The translations under genes were made by a program, and so were the position numbers. Shown here one piece after another: positions 6,806-15,486 of a DNA stretch of 19,059 bases. A model generated the notes under the pieces. It searched no databases and was not told the DNA's origin. It saw only the letters and a program-made list of their open reading frames with translations. Within the stretch, counting starts at the first letter, position 1. The number at the start of each line of letters is the position of its first letter. Location: the NCBI GenBank assembly GCA_021205005.1, contig JAJPYK010000077.1, positions 9,102-28,160 on the forward strand, read 5' to 3'. This DNA comes from Paraprevotella sp. GTDB lineage: Bacteria > Bacteroidota > Bacteroidia > Bacteroidales > Bacteroidaceae.

Positions 6806-8695
6806 TTACTTTTTATTTTGAGCTTGTTTCTTTTTCTGTTCTTCCAGCATGGCTTGCTGCTGTTTCTGCAGAGCCTCCAGACGTGCAGCCATTCCCGACA
6901 TTTTTTTGTTTGGATTGGCCTTGTAAGCTTGGTAATGGGCTTCGAGTTTGGCCAATAATTTCTTGTCGTCGGTGGTCTTTCTCAAGTACCAGGTGATGAG
7001 AATGCTGGTCAGTCCGGAAAGGAAATAATAATAATTCAATCCCGATGAGTAGTTGTTGAACATGAAGAAGAAGAAGATCGGCATGACATACATCATGTAT
7101 TGCATGAGTTTCATTTGTTGGGCCTGTTCTCCGCTCATACTGTTCTGTTGCTGGCGCATGGTGATCAGGGTATTGACAATATTGGTCAGGCAGAACAACA
7201 AGCAGAAGATGCTGAGGTGATCTCCGATGAGCCAAACTGATTTTCCCCAGTGTATTACGTCATCGTACGAAGAAAGATCGGATGCCCACAGGAAGCTTTG
7301 TCCGCGCAACTCGATGGCGTTCGGCACGAAGTTGAACAAGGCAATCCAGATCGGCATCTGTACCAACATCGGTAAGCATCCCCCCATCGGGCTTACTCCG
7401 TATTGACCGTAAAGTTGCATGGTTTCCTGTTGCTTCTTCATGGAGTCTTCCGATTTCGGATACTTCGCATTGAGTTCGTCTATTTTCGGTTTCAGTACGC
7501 GCATTTTAGCCGAGGACAGATAGGACTTCCGCGTCGTAGGATAAACCAAGAGCTTGACCAGGATGGTGAGTAAGAGCAGAACGACTCCCATGGACAGTCC
7601 CAGACTGCTCAGCCAATCGAAGATATAGATGATGACGAAGCGGTTGATCCATTTGAACAACGGCCATCCCAAATAAACCAAGTCTTCTAGTTCCAGATCC
7701 TTATTGCTGGAGCTGAGTTTGTTGGTTCGTTGCAGGAGATGGTAATTGTTCGGCGCGAAAAGCATTTGCATCTTGGTCGGTTCCTTACCGGAGGGGTCGA
7801 AGAAGGTCTTCATGCTGGCTGAGTAGTCTTTCAGATATCCGCTTCCCTTGAGTTGCGGCGTACTGCTCAGGTCCGTATTGGTGAAGTCCTGATGGGCAAT
7901 CAATACGCAACTGAAGAATTGGTTTTTGAAAGCAATCCAATCCAACGGATCTTCCACTTTTTCTTGTTTGGCGCTGGTGGCGTTCAAATAATCCGTACCT
8001 TCATTTTTTATTTTATAGGTAAGCGTGGCGTAGCGTGTTTCGAAATCGAATCCTTTTTCCTGCTGGCGTGCTTTCTCATTCCATTCGATGTCCAGTGTCT
8101 TTAAGGACGGGGCAAAGAAGTTTCCGATTCCTTGTGCCTGAATGGAAAGGTCCACCATGTAAGAATGGGGGCGCAATACATAGTTGAGGTCCAATCCTCC
8201 ACCGGAGGCCGTTTGCAAATGCATGGTGACTGTGGAGTCGGTAACGTTTGTGGAAGTAAAAAAGAAATCGCCGGAATAGAAGTTCTCTGCCTTTCCAGTC
8301 CACAGGAACTGCAAACGGGCGTCATTGTCATCAAATAAAGTCACAGGCGCCCCTTGTTGATTCTTATACTTTTTCAGTTCCACTTTCCTGACGGTGCCTC
8401 CCCGGGTGTTGAAGGTCAGTCTGATGAGTTCGTTTTCCAAAACGATCTGTTGTGCTTCCCCTCTTCGGTTAGCATAGAATAATGAAGTGGTATCTAAAGC
8501 AGTCTCTGCTTGTTTGGCTACCTCTTCATCTTCTTTGAGCTTTTGGGCTTCCTGCGCTTTGCGGTAAGCCACTGCTTCGATGGAGTCTTGTCTGTGTTGG
8601 GCTTCCTTTTCAGCTTCGCTCGGACGGCTGAAATAACTGAAACCTATGAGTACGGCCGCTATGAGGACGAACCCTATCCGCGTGTTTTTATCCAT
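6806..8695 (-). CDS. yidC: YidC membrane protein insertase
   Basis: Inner-membrane insertase and chaperone that works alone or with SecYEG to place helices in the membrane. The 629 residues follow the Gram-negative plan. A first membrane segment spans residues 7-22. A periplasmic beta-rich domain covers about 80-335. The conserved five-helix core runs from about 350 to 572, with the amphipathic cytoplasmic region SAKMRVLKPKIDELNAKYP (395-413) and the family signature MGGCLPMLVQMPIWIALF (437-454). The Arg after helix 2 (TTRK, 387-390) fits the position of the functional arginine region. A long basic, Gln-rich tail (574-629) is typical of Bacteroidota and may contact the ribosome. The gene starts 11 nt after pyrG, so the two are almost certainly cotranscribed. 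The start MDKNTRIG is the usual N-terminus for the group. Confidence 0.97.
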   Translation of the reverse strand: MDKNTRIGFVLIAAVLIGFSYFSRPSEAEKEAQHRQDSIEAVAYRKAQEAQKLKEDEEVAKQAETALDTTSLFYANRRGEAQQIVLENELIRLTFNTRGGTVRKVELKKYKNQQGAPVTLFDDNDARLQFLWTGKAENFYSGDFFFTSTNVTDSTVTMHLQTASGGGLDLNYVLRPHSYMVDLSIQAQGIGNFFAPSLKTLDIEWNEKARQQEKGFDFETRYATLTYKIKNEGTDYLNATSAKQEKVEDPLDWIAFKNQFFSCVLIAHQDFTNTDLSSTPQLKGSGYLKDYSASMKTFFDPSGKEPTKMQMLFAPNNYHLLQRTNKLSSSNKDLELEDLVYLGWPLFKWINRFVIIYIFDWLSSLGLSMGVVLLLLTILVKLLVYPTTRKSYLSSAKMRVLKPKIDELNAKYPKSEDSMKKQQETMQLYGQYGVSPMGGCLPMLVQMPIWIALFNFVPNAIELRGQSFLWASDLSSYDDVIHWGKSVWLIGDHLSIFCLLFCLTNIVNTLITMRQQQNSMSGEQAQQMKLMQYMMYVMPIFFFFMFNNYSSGLNYYYFLSGLTSILITWYLRKTTDDKKLLAKLEAHYQAYKANPNKKMSGMAARLEALQKQQQAMLEEQKKKQAQNKK

Positions 8696-8706
8696 ATTGT
8701 GTGTAG

Positions 8707-10341
8707 TTATTTGTCTTTCTTAGAGTTTTGTTGAGTTTGTCGTAAATTGTCGATGGAGGCTTTGACAAAAGAGAGAAACAGTGGATGAGGCTTTAATACC
8801 GTACTGCTGTACTCGGGATGGAACTGAGTGCCGATATACCATTTCAGAGTGGGTATTTCCAAGATTTCCACCAAATTGCTGTCCGGATTGATGCCTACGC
8901 ATTGCATGCCGGCCTTTTCGAACTCTTCGATGTACTGGTTGTTGAATTCGTAACGGTGACGATGTCTTTCGGATATCTGCTGTTGTTGGTAAGCTTCGTA
9001 CGTTTTGCTACCCTTACGAATGTCGCATTCGTAGGCTCCCAAACGCATGGTTCCTCCCATTTGGGTGATATTCTTTTGCTCTTCCATGATGTCGATCACA
9101 TTATGGGGAGTCTTTTCGTCCATTTCGCGGCTGTTGGCTTCGGCATATCCCAAGACGTCCCGTGCGAATTCAATGACCATCATTTGCATACCCAAACAGA
9201 TGCCGAACGTAGGAATATCGTGCGTTCGTGTATACTCGGCGGCGACGATTTTTCCTTCAATGCCTCTTTGTCCGAATCCGGGACAAATGACAACACCGGC
9301 CATGCCTTTTAACTGTTCCGCAACATTCTCACGAGTCAGTTTCTCGCTGTTCACAAAATGATTCTTGACTTTGTAGTCATTATAGGTTCCGGCATGCGCG
9401 AGAGATTCCAAAATACTCTTATAAGCATCTTGCAAGTCGTATTTCCCCACCAAAGCAATGTCCACAATGTCTGTCGCTTTATTTCTTCTGTCGAGGAAAG
9501 AACGCCACGGACCGAGCTGCGGCGTGTCACCTATCGGCATATTCATTTTTTGCAGGATGATCGTGTCGAGTCCTTGTGCTTGCATGCTTAACGGCACTTC
9601 GTAGATCGACGGCTTGTCCAAACTCTGAATGACCGCGTTCTCATCTACATTACAGAAGTGGGCCACCTTTTTCCGAATGTCTGCGTTCAATTCATGTTCT
9701 GTCCGCAAAACGAGGATGTCAGGTTGAATGCCGAGGCTTTGCAATTGTTTGACGGAAGTTTGAGTAGGTTTGGTCTTGAGTTCTTTAGCTGCGGCCAAAT
9801 AAGGGACATAGGTCAGATGTAAGTTGATTGCGTCCTTGCCTAATTCCCACCGTAATTGGCGGATAGCTTCTAAAAATGGCTGAGATTCAATATCGCCCAC
9901 CGTTCCTCCGATCTCTGTGATGACGAAATCAAACTTGTATATCTTGCCCATCAATTTGATGTTGCGTTTGATCTCGTCCGTAATATGAGTCACCTCTTGT
10001 ATCGTTTTGCCCAGATAGTCTCCGGGGCGTTCTTTTTCTATCACACTTTGATAGATTCTTCCGGTGGTGATATTATTGGCGCGAGTGGTCTGAATGCCGG
10101 TAAAACGTTCATAATGTCCGAGGTCCAAATCAGTTTCTTGCCCATCTACCGTTACGTAGCATTCCCCGTGTTCGTAGGGGTTGAGCGTTCCCGGGTCAAT
10201 ATTGATATAGGGATCGAATTTTTGGATCGTAATGTTATATCCCCGAGCTTGCAACAATTTGCCTACAGAAGAGGATATGATGCCTTTGCCTAACGATGAG
10301 GCCACTCCACCAGTAACGAAGACGTACTTTGTGTCTCCCAC
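8707..10341 (-). CDS. pyrG: CTP synthase
   Basis: Cytosolic enzyme converting UTP, ATP and glutamine to CTP, the last step of pyrimidine nucleotide synthesis. The 544 residues match the full family length. The N-terminal synthetase domain opens with the ATP-binding segment VTGGVASSLGKG (9-20) and includes KFDPYINIDPGTLNPYEHGE (41-60) and the EIGGTVGDIES motif (143-153). The C-terminal class I glutamine amidotransferase domain holds the nucleophile Cys382 in GICLGMQ and the His508/Glu510 pair in QFHPEY. All catalytic residues are present. It is the first gene of a minus-strand series with yidC; a promoter core lies about 55 nt upstream. Confidence 0.98.
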   Translation of the reverse strand: MGDTKYVFVTGGVASSLGKGIISSSVGKLLQARGYNITIQKFDPYINIDPGTLNPYEHGECYVTVDGQETDLDLGHYERFTGIQTTRANNITTGRIYQSVIEKERPGDYLGKTIQEVTHITDEIKRNIKLMGKIYKFDFVITEIGGTVGDIESQPFLEAIRQLRWELGKDAINLHLTYVPYLAAAKELKTKPTQTSVKQLQSLGIQPDILVLRTEHELNADIRKKVAHFCNVDENAVIQSLDKPSIYEVPLSMQAQGLDTIILQKMNMPIGDTPQLGPWRSFLDRRNKATDIVDIALVGKYDLQDAYKSILESLAHAGTYNDYKVKNHFVNSEKLTRENVAEQLKGMAGVVICPGFGQRGIEGKIVAAEYTRTHDIPTFGICLGMQMMVIEFARDVLGYAEANSREMDEKTPHNVIDIMEEQKNITQMGGTMRLGAYECDIRKGSKTYEAYQQQQISERHRHRYEFNNQYIEEFEKAGMQCVGINPDSNLVEILEIPTLKWYIGTQFHPEYSSTVLKPHPLFLSFVKASIDNLRQTQQNSKKDK

Positions 10342-10393
10342 AATAATGTTGTTTTTTTGGATTTGAAATCTCTGTTTGTACTACTACTGAATT

Positions 10394-10402
10394 GCAAAAT
10401 TA
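10394..10402 (-). promoter_or_regulatory. Promoter -7 element for pyrG-yidC
   Basis: The minus strand reads TAATTTTGC, a match to TAnnTTTG, about 53 nt before the pyrG ATG. No convincing -33 box is visible. It is the best core in the gap between pyrG and the divergent DUF3078 gene. Confidence 0.6.
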
Positions 10403-10449
10403 CAAAAAAACTTTGAGTTGGGTGGGACTTTTCCTTTAAAAAAAAACTA

Positions 10450-10458
10450 TATCTTTGC
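10450..10458 (+). promoter_or_regulatory. Promoter -7 element for the DUF3078 gene
   Basis: The sequence TATCTTTGC matches TAnnTTTG and ends only 13 nt before the annotated ATG at 10472. Transcription would start a few bases later, leaving a leader of less than about 15 nt. A TTG at 10418-10420 is too far away to be a normal -33 box. Confidence 0.6.
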
Positions 10459-10471
10459 GTGACAAACGGGA

Positions 10472-11818
10472 ATGCAGATGGGGATAAGGTTCTTTTCTAT
10501 TGTAACACTGTTCTTTTTGTGTTGTACAAGTGGCATGGCGCGAAATCGACGTGTGCACGTACCGGATTCGTTGTCAATCAACAACGTCATGCAAAAATAT
10601 AACGCGCTTCTGAATGCTCTTGTGCTCAAAATGAACGGCACGTCGACAGACTCTACCGTGAAGTTTACTCCCTATTATTATCGTTTGTTTGCGCCGGGGA
10701 CATTGTATAAAGCTCCGCTGACGCAAACGTTCGGTATAGTCTGGTCTCCGTCTTTTCCGGGGAGTACGGAGGATGTGCCTGCTAGTTTTGAACGCGGAGA
10801 TAGTTGTATTAGTATTTTAAGTGAAGAAAATGGTATTTTTATGCGGGCTTATGTGGAGACTCCGCAGTTGATTCATGCCACGGAAGACGACTTGAATCAA
10901 GCCGGAGGGTTGCCGAAAGATGTTTTACCTGAGTTGCCGCCCGTGACTCATTTGGTAGAGAATGATGTGAATGTGGATTTTACTCCAGAGGTTGATCCCG
11001 TGAGATTAGTGGTGAGACGGCCGAATTTCTGGAGGTTCAAAGGGGACTATTCTTTCCAACTTACCCAAAATTATTTTTCTGAGAATTGGTATCAGGGAGA
11101 AAATAACAACTATACCATGTTGGCTTTGGTGTCGATGGAAGCCAATTTTAATAATAAACAGAAAATCCAGTGGGACAACCATTTGGAAATGCGTCTGGGA
11201 TTTCAAACTTCAAAGACGGACGAGGTTCATAAGGTCAAGACCAATGACGATCTGTTACGTTTTACCACGAAGATCGGTTATAAAGCCACTCAATATTGGT
11301 TTTACACCTTACAAGTGCAGGCTTATACGCAATTTTATCCCACTTACAATGCAAATAGTAATGTAGTGGCCTCCGACTTCATGTCTCCATTCAACTTGGT
11401 CGTATCCTTAGGTATGGACTATAAACTTGAGTTGGCACATTTCAAAGGTTCTGCCAACTTATCTCCTATTGCCTATAACTTCCGTTCCGTATCGCGTCCT
11501 TCTTTGTTCGGCAATTTCGGATTGGAAGCGGAGAAGGGTATATACAACAATTTCGGTCCTAATATTACGGTGAATTACAGTTGGGAAATATGGAAAAATG
11601 TAAAGTGGGATGCCCGTATTTATTGGTTCAGTAATCTGAAAACGACCGATATCGAATGGGAAAACACGTTCACCTTTACCATAAACAAGTTCTTGAACTC
11701 CAAGTTATTCCTCTATCCCCGTATCGACGATAGTTCGGAGAGCTACCGCAGCGAAGGAAAAGGCTCCTATTTTATGTTTAAAGAATGGTTCAGTCTGGGA
11801 GTAAATTACGCATTTTGA
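10472..11818 (+). CDS. DUF3078 outer-membrane beta-barrel protein
   Basis: Protein of 448 residues, or 446 if the second ATG (10478) is used, with a signal peptide (MGIRFFSIVTLFFLCCTSGMA). The conserved early segment FTPYYYRLFAPGTLY is followed by a variable middle part, then from about residue 185 by a long series of alternating aromatic beta strands (YSFQLTQNYFSENWYQGENNNYTM and later). It ends in phenylalanine (GVNYAF), the usual last residue of barrel proteins recognised by the BAM machinery. This pattern matches the DUF3078 family of Bacteroidota, whose function is unknown. The two adjacent cysteines in the signal region could suggest a lipoprotein, but the lipobox context is poor and a barrel is much more likely. 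It converges on engB, ending 35 nt from it. Confidence 0.82.
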   Translation: MQMGIRFFSIVTLFFLCCTSGMARNRRVHVPDSLSINNVMQKYNALLNALVLKMNGTSTDSTVKFTPYYYRLFAPGTLYKAPLTQTFGIVWSPSFPGSTEDVPASFERGDSCISILSEENGIFMRAYVETPQLIHATEDDLNQAGGLPKDVLPELPPVTHLVENDVNVDFTPEVDPVRLVVRRPNFWRFKGDYSFQLTQNYFSENWYQGENNNYTMLALVSMEANFNNKQKIQWDNHLEMRLGFQTSKTDEVHKVKTNDDLLRFTTKIGYKATQYWFYTLQVQAYTQFYPTYNANSNVVASDFMSPFNLVVSLGMDYKLELAHFKGSANLSPIAYNFRSVSRPSLFGNFGLEAEKGIYNNFGPNITVNYSWEIWKNVKWDARIYWFSNLKTTDIEWENTFTFTINKFLNSKLFLYPRIDDSSESYRSEGKGSYFMFKEWFSLGVNYAF

Positions 11819-11853
11819 CCTTCAGGGCGTCATGACGTGCACCGTTGATCCGC

Positions 11854-12450
11854 TTATAACGATCGGTTGATGTTTTCAATGTAATCCAATAATTCCCCAC
11901 GTCCGGTTTTATCTTCTGAAGACGTGATGAAGTAAGGAGGAAGCTCTTCCCATTGCTCTTGCAATACCTTTAAATAATTGGAGATGGTGGAATGTAATTT
12001 GGTACGTGACGATTTGTCGGCCTTCGTGAACACGATGCTGAACGGGATTCCGTTCTCACCGAGCCATTCGATGAACTCCAGATCTATTTTCTGTGGTTCA
12101 TGTCGCGAGTCGATAAGCACGAACAGATTGGTCATCTGTTCTCTCTTTAATATATAGTCCGAGATGATTTTTTGCAGTTTGGCTGTTTCCGTCTTGCTCC
12201 TTTTGGCATATCCGTATCCCGGCAAGTCCACCAAATACCATTGTCCGTTGATTAAAAAATGATTGATGAGCATGGTCTTTCCCGGTGTAGCCGATGTCTT
12301 TGCCAATTTTAGACGGTTGGCCAGCATATTGATCAGGCTGGACTTTCCTACGTTCGACCGTCCGATAAAAGCATATTCTGGCATTTGAGTTTCGGGACAT
12401 TTCTCTACTGAAGAATTGCTGATGACGAATTCCGCTGTTTTGATTTCCAT
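11854..12450 (-). CDS. engB: Ribosome-biogenesis GTPase EngB/YsxC
   Basis: Small essential TRAFAC-class GTPase that helps assemble the large ribosomal subunit; a septation role was proposed in E. coli (YihA). The 198 residues are full length. GTPase motifs are all visible: P-loop GRSNVGKSS (30-38), switch I TPGKT (55-59), G3 [12 protein letters not shown] (75-86), G4 TKAD (142-145) and a G5-like SSEDKTG near the C-terminus. The ATG at 12450 follows an AGGA sequence by a few bases, one of the few Shine-Dalgarno-like signals in the window. A -7 element (12472-12480) places the transcript start about 15 nt upstream. It is divergent from recR. Confidence 0.97.
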   Translation of the reverse strand: MEIKTAEFVISNSSVEKCPETQMPEYAFIGRSNVGKSSLINMLANRLKLAKTSATPGKTMLINHFLINGQWYLVDLPGYGYAKRSKTETAKLQKIISDYILKREQMTNLFVLIDSRHEPQKIDLEFIEWLGENGIPFSIVFTKADKSSRTKLHSTISNYLKVLQEQWEELPPYFITSSEDKTGRGELLDYIENINRSL

Positions 12451-12471
12451 TGACTTCCTGTTTTTTTGTCG

Positions 12472-12480
12472 GCAAATATA
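12472..12480 (-). promoter_or_regulatory. Promoter -7 element for engB
   Basis: On the minus strand the sequence is TATATTTGC, matching TAnnTTTG, 22 nt before the engB ATG. It lies back to back with the recR element in an 87-nt divergent region. Confidence 0.65.
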
Positions 12481-12502
12481 CGCTTTTCACTTGGGTTTTG
12501 GT

Positions 12503-12511
12503 TATCTTTGC
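12503..12511 (+). promoter_or_regulatory. Promoter -7 element for the recR operon
   Basis: TATCTTTGC matches TAnnTTTG and ends 26 nt before the recR ATG, giving a predicted leader of about 20 nt. No clear TTTG -33 box is found about 20 nt upstream. Confidence 0.65.
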
Positions 12512-12537
12512 ACAAATTTATGGATTTTGAATATTAG

Positions 12538-13155
12538 ATGAACCAACAATATCCTTCGGTATTATTAGAAAAGGCGGTGAACGAGTTTGCCAAATTGCCG
12601 GGCATAGGCTCGAAAACCGCCATGAGATTAGTTCTTTATCTATTAAGACAGGATGTACAGGCTGTGGAAAGTTTCGGTTATTCCTTGATTACGCTGAAAC
12701 ATGAAGTGAAATACTGTTCGGTTTGTCACAACCTGTCTGATACGGATGTTTGCAGTATCTGTGCGGACGCCCAACGGGATCATACGGTGGTTTGCGTTGT
12801 AGAGAACATACAAGACGTGATGGCCATCGAGAATACGCGACAATATAAGGGAGTATACCATGTATTGGGAGGCGTGATCTCTCCTATGGACGGCATAGGG
12901 CCTTCGGACTTGCAAATCCAGAGTCTTGTGGAGCGAGTGGCTCGCGGAGGAATTCTGGAAGTGATTTTGGCGCTGAGTCCTACGATGGAAGGAGATACCA
13001 CCAATTTCTATATTTACAGAAAGCTGGAAGATACGGGGGTACGTATCACGGTCATTGCCCGAGGAGTGGCTCAAAACGATGAATTGCAATATACGGACGA
13101 GGTGACTTTAGGACGTTCTATCGTGAACCGTATTGCTTTTAGGGGGACCATGTGA
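12538..13155 (+). CDS. recR: Recombination mediator protein RecR
   Basis: DNA-repair protein acting with RecF and RecO to load RecA on gapped single-stranded DNA; it forms a ring-shaped clamp. The 205 residues contain, in order, a helix-hairpin-helix ([13 protein letters not shown], 19-31), a C4 zinc finger with Cys60, Cys63, Cys72 and Cys75, and a TOPRIM domain starting at [15 protein letters not shown] (84-98) and including [16 protein letters not shown]. All zinc ligands are present. It is the first gene of a plus-strand operon; its stop overlaps the GTG candidate start of the next gene (GTGA). Confidence 0.97.
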   Translation: MNQQYPSVLLEKAVNEFAKLPGIGSKTAMRLVLYLLRQDVQAVESFGYSLITLKHEVKYCSVCHNLSDTDVCSICADAQRDHTVVCVVENIQDVMAIENTRQYKGVYHVLGGVISPMDGIGPSDLQIQSLVERVARGGILEVILALSPTMEGDTTNFYIYRKLEDTGVRITVIARGVAQNDELQYTDEVTLGRSIVNRIAFRGTM

Positions 13156-13643
13156 GTGAGTGCGGAATGAAAGAGATGATAAAAATATTGAGATTGGAAT
13201 TCTCATTCGTTTTTTTGTGGGCCGCTGTTCTGCTTGTCTTGTTTGAATCCGGTATATGGCCTTCCGGTGAACTGGCTGATGATGCGGCGGTTTGTTATAA
13301 TCTCAGTGTCGTAGGTATTTTCATGGTCATTATCTTGATTCCCATGTCTTTGAAATTGATGTCCTTGCGGACGGTAAAAGCCTCGTTTGCGGCGGAAGAT
13401 AGTGCCATTGTGGAGCGAAACTACCGTCGTTGGTGCGAAATTCGTATGGCCATATTGGCCGTAACCGGATGGACTAATCTGGTTTTTTATTATCTCACAT
13501 TAGATTCTACCGGCGGTTTTTGTGCGCTTATTACAGCTTTGGCTCTGTGTTTTTGCTGGCCGTCGCAGGATAAGTTCGTTTATGAGACCCTTTCCCTTTC
13601 AGACGGAAAGGGACCGGAGGCCGAAAAGAAAGAGATTCCATGA
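13152..13643 (+). CDS. Conserved membrane protein of unknown function
   Basis: I do not recognise a named family. The 163 residues show four hydrophobic segments: about 17-34, 49-68, 94-113 and 118-134. A charged loop ([22 protein letters not shown]) lies between the second and third, and the cytoplasmic-looking tail is charged ([13 protein letters not shown]). This suggests a small four-helix inner-membrane protein. The start is either GTG at 13152, overlapping recR by four bases, or ATG at 13167; neither has a strong ribosome-binding site. Its end overlaps the glycosyltransferase start by four bases (ATGA), implying translational coupling. The neighbourhood hints at a link to envelope polysaccharide or membrane functions, but nothing in the sequence proves it. 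Confidence 0.75.
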   Translation: MSECGMKEMIKILRLEFSFVFLWAAVLLVLFESGIWPSGELADDAAVCYNLSVVGIFMVIILIPMSLKLMSLRTVKASFAAEDSAIVERNYRRWCEIRMAILAVTGWTNLVFYYLTLDSTGGFCALITALALCFCWPSQDKFVYETLSLSDGKGPEAEKKEIP

Positions 13644-14827
13644 AATTGTCCGTTGTCATTGTCAGCTATAATGTAAAGTATTACCTGGAGCAATGTCTTT
13701 TTTCTTTAAGAAAGGCAGGTCGTAGTCTGGATTCGGAGATATGGGTCGTCGACAATGCGTCGCATGACGGTACGGTGGAGTATCTGCGTTCCCGTTTTCC
13801 GGAAGTGCATTGGATGGAGAATGAGGAGAACGTAGGTTTTGCGCGGGCCAATAACATGGCCATCCGACAGGCCTCGGGCGAGTATGTGCTTTTATTGAAT
13901 CCGGATACGTTTGTCGGTGAGCACACGGTGACGGGATGCCTCGATTTTCTGGATGCCCATCCTGAGGCCGGGGCTACGGGAGTGGCCATGTTGAAAGACG
14001 ACGGCGGTTTTGCCTGGGAGTCACGCCGTGGTCTGCCTACTCCTTTTACCTCTTTTTGCAAGATGAGCGGTTTAGGCACGGTGTTTCCTTATTCCCGTCG
14101 TTTCGGCCGTTATTATATGAGATATCTGGCAACGGACGAAGTGCATGAGATCGAGGTAATCTCGGGAGCATTCAATATGCTTCGTCACACGGCATTGGAT
14201 AAAATAGGCCTGTTGGATGAAGACTTTTTCATGTATGGCGAAGATATAGATTTATCTTACAGATTGTTACGAGGCGGTTATAAGAACTACTATCAACCCT
14301 TGCAGATATTGCATTATAAAGGAGAAAGCACGCATAAAAGTTCTTTCCGATACGTGCACGTCTTTTATAAAGCCATGCTGATCTTTTTCGACAAACATTA
14401 TCGCCGCCACAACCGTTGGCTGACGCCTTTTATCTGTGGGGCAGTGGTGATGCGCGGACTGATCGATTTGTTTATTCGTCAGAAAGACCGGTTGATTCAT
14501 CTCCTTAGAGGGCGTACGGATAGGGAAGTCGGCCGGACTTATTTGTTTTTGGGCCGGCCGGAGGCCATCGAGATGGTCTGTAAACTGGCGGTGGAGCATG
14601 ATTTGCGGATGGATTTCGTGGCGGCGGATGCAACCGGCATGCCCGACGGCCATCATGATCCGTCGTTGTCGGCACGGCAATATGATTATGTCGTTTATGA
14701 CGTCGGGGCGTACCGTTACGAACAGATCTTGAATTTGATTTCCCGTAAAGTGAAAGGGCGTCGGCCGAGATTGGGTACCTATTCCACGGATACACAGAAG
14801 CTCATTACTTTGACCCGGGTGTATTGA
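13640..14827 (+). CDS. Family 2 glycosyltransferase with an extra C-terminal domain
   Basis: Predicted to transfer a sugar from a nucleotide donor to an envelope glycan or lipid-linked acceptor. The 395 residues begin with the GT-A signature LSVVIVSYNVKYYLEQCLFSL, followed by VVDNASHDGT (36-45), ENVGFARANN (63-72), a DXD-like LLNPDTF (85-91) and the GEDIDLSYRLL segment (200-210) with probable catalytic acid residues. This matches the rhamnosyltransferase-like GT2 group (WcaA/RfbF-like). A hydrophobic or amphipathic stretch at about 261-280 may attach it to the membrane. Residues about 296-395 (TYLFLGRPEAIEMVCKLA onward) form an additional alternating beta-alpha segment that does not belong to the core GT2 domain and looks Rossmann-like; I cannot name it. 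It overlaps the upstream membrane-protein gene by four bases. Confidence 0.88.
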   Translation: MKLSVVIVSYNVKYYLEQCLFSLRKAGRSLDSEIWVVDNASHDGTVEYLRSRFPEVHWMENEENVGFARANNMAIRQASGEYVLLLNPDTFVGEHTVTGCLDFLDAHPEAGATGVAMLKDDGGFAWESRRGLPTPFTSFCKMSGLGTVFPYSRRFGRYYMRYLATDEVHEIEVISGAFNMLRHTALDKIGLLDEDFFMYGEDIDLSYRLLRGGYKNYYQPLQILHYKGESTHKSSFRYVHVFYKAMLIFFDKHYRRHNRWLTPFICGAVVMRGLIDLFIRQKDRLIHLLRGRTDREVGRTYLFLGRPEAIEMVCKLAVEHDLRMDFVAADATGMPDGHHDPSLSARQYDYVVYDVGAYRYEQILNLISRKVKGRRPRLGTYSTDTQKLITLTRVY

Positions 14828-14843
14828 AGAAAACAAGAACGAT

Positions 14844-15362
14844 ATGGTGGTTACGGAGAACATACATTTACGGGCACTCGAACCGGAAGATTTGGAGTGG
14901 CTCTACCGTTTGGATAATGATGAACGGATCTGGGAATATGGTTTGTCCAATGTGCCGTATTCCCGCTACGTCTTGAAAACTTATTTGGAAACGTTGCGCA
15001 ATGACATTTATCAGGACGGACAGTTGCGCATGGCCGTGACCTTGTCGGATGAAAAAACGGTGATAGGCTGTGTGGATCTTGTGAATTTCTCGCCCCGTCA
15101 TTTGCGTGCCGAGATCGGAATCGTGATTTTTCCGGAGTATCGCCGCCGTGGTTATGCTTCCCGGGTCCTGCAAAAACTTCTTTCCTATGCCCGTGATTTT
15201 TTATTTCTTCATCAGGTCTATGCTGTGGTTTCCGAGAAGAACAAGGCCGCATTGGGGCTGTTTGTCAAATCGGGTTTTGAGGGTGGGGCTACGTTGACGG
15301 ACTGGTTGCGCGACGAAAGGGAATGTTACGTGCCGGCCCGTGTGTTCAGTATGCTTCTGTAA
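14844..15362 (+). CDS. GNAT-family N-acetyltransferase, RimJ/SpeG-like
   Basis: Cytoplasmic acetyl-CoA-dependent acyltransferase of 172 residues. Its opening (IHLRALEPEDLEWLYRLDNDERIWEYG) resembles RimJ/RimL and spermidine acetyltransferase SpeG. Beta strand 4 (RAEIGIVIFP) leads into the pyrophosphate-binding loop RRRGYAS (motif A), followed by the C-terminal motif YAVVSEKNKAALGLFVKSGF. The substrate (polyamine, protein N-terminus or small amine) cannot be read from the sequence. It starts 16 nt after the glycosyltransferase and is probably the last gene of the recR operon; a hairpin follows it at 15376-15410. Confidence 0.88.
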   Translation: MVVTENIHLRALEPEDLEWLYRLDNDERIWEYGLSNVPYSRYVLKTYLETLRNDIYQDGQLRMAVTLSDEKTVIGCVDLVNFSPRHLRAEIGIVIFPEYRRRGYASRVLQKLLSYARDFLFLHQVYAVVSEKNKAALGLFVKSGFEGGATLTDWLRDERECYVPARVFSMLL

Positions 15363-15375
15363 GAGGCAGTATCCG

Positions 15376-15410
15376 GTCCACATTTTTCGATAGGAAGAAA
15401 AAGTGGACCT
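15376..15410 (+). terminator. Hairpin after the acetyltransferase gene
   Basis: GGTCCAC (15376-15382) pairs with GTGGACC (15404-15410), extended inward by TTTTTC with GAAAAA around one bulged A. No T run follows, so it is a stem that could stabilise or weakly terminate the operon transcript. It ends five bases before the -33 box of the tRNA promoter. Confidence 0.5.
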
Positions 15411-15414
15411 GTCG

Positions 15415-15446
15415 TTTGGTCATCTCGATAGTTTTGCCTACCTTTG
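15415..15446 (+). promoter_or_regulatory. Complete Bacteroides-type promoter of tRNA-Asp
   Basis: A TTTG -33 box (15415-15418) and the -7 element TACCTTTG (15439-15446) are separated by exactly 20 nt, the classical Bacteroides arrangement. The start of the mature tRNA lies 40 nt downstream. It is the best-formed promoter of the window. Confidence 0.85.
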
Positions 15447-15486
15447 TACTCGCTAAAGGAAAATCCCTTTTTCAGGGCTTCCGAAA

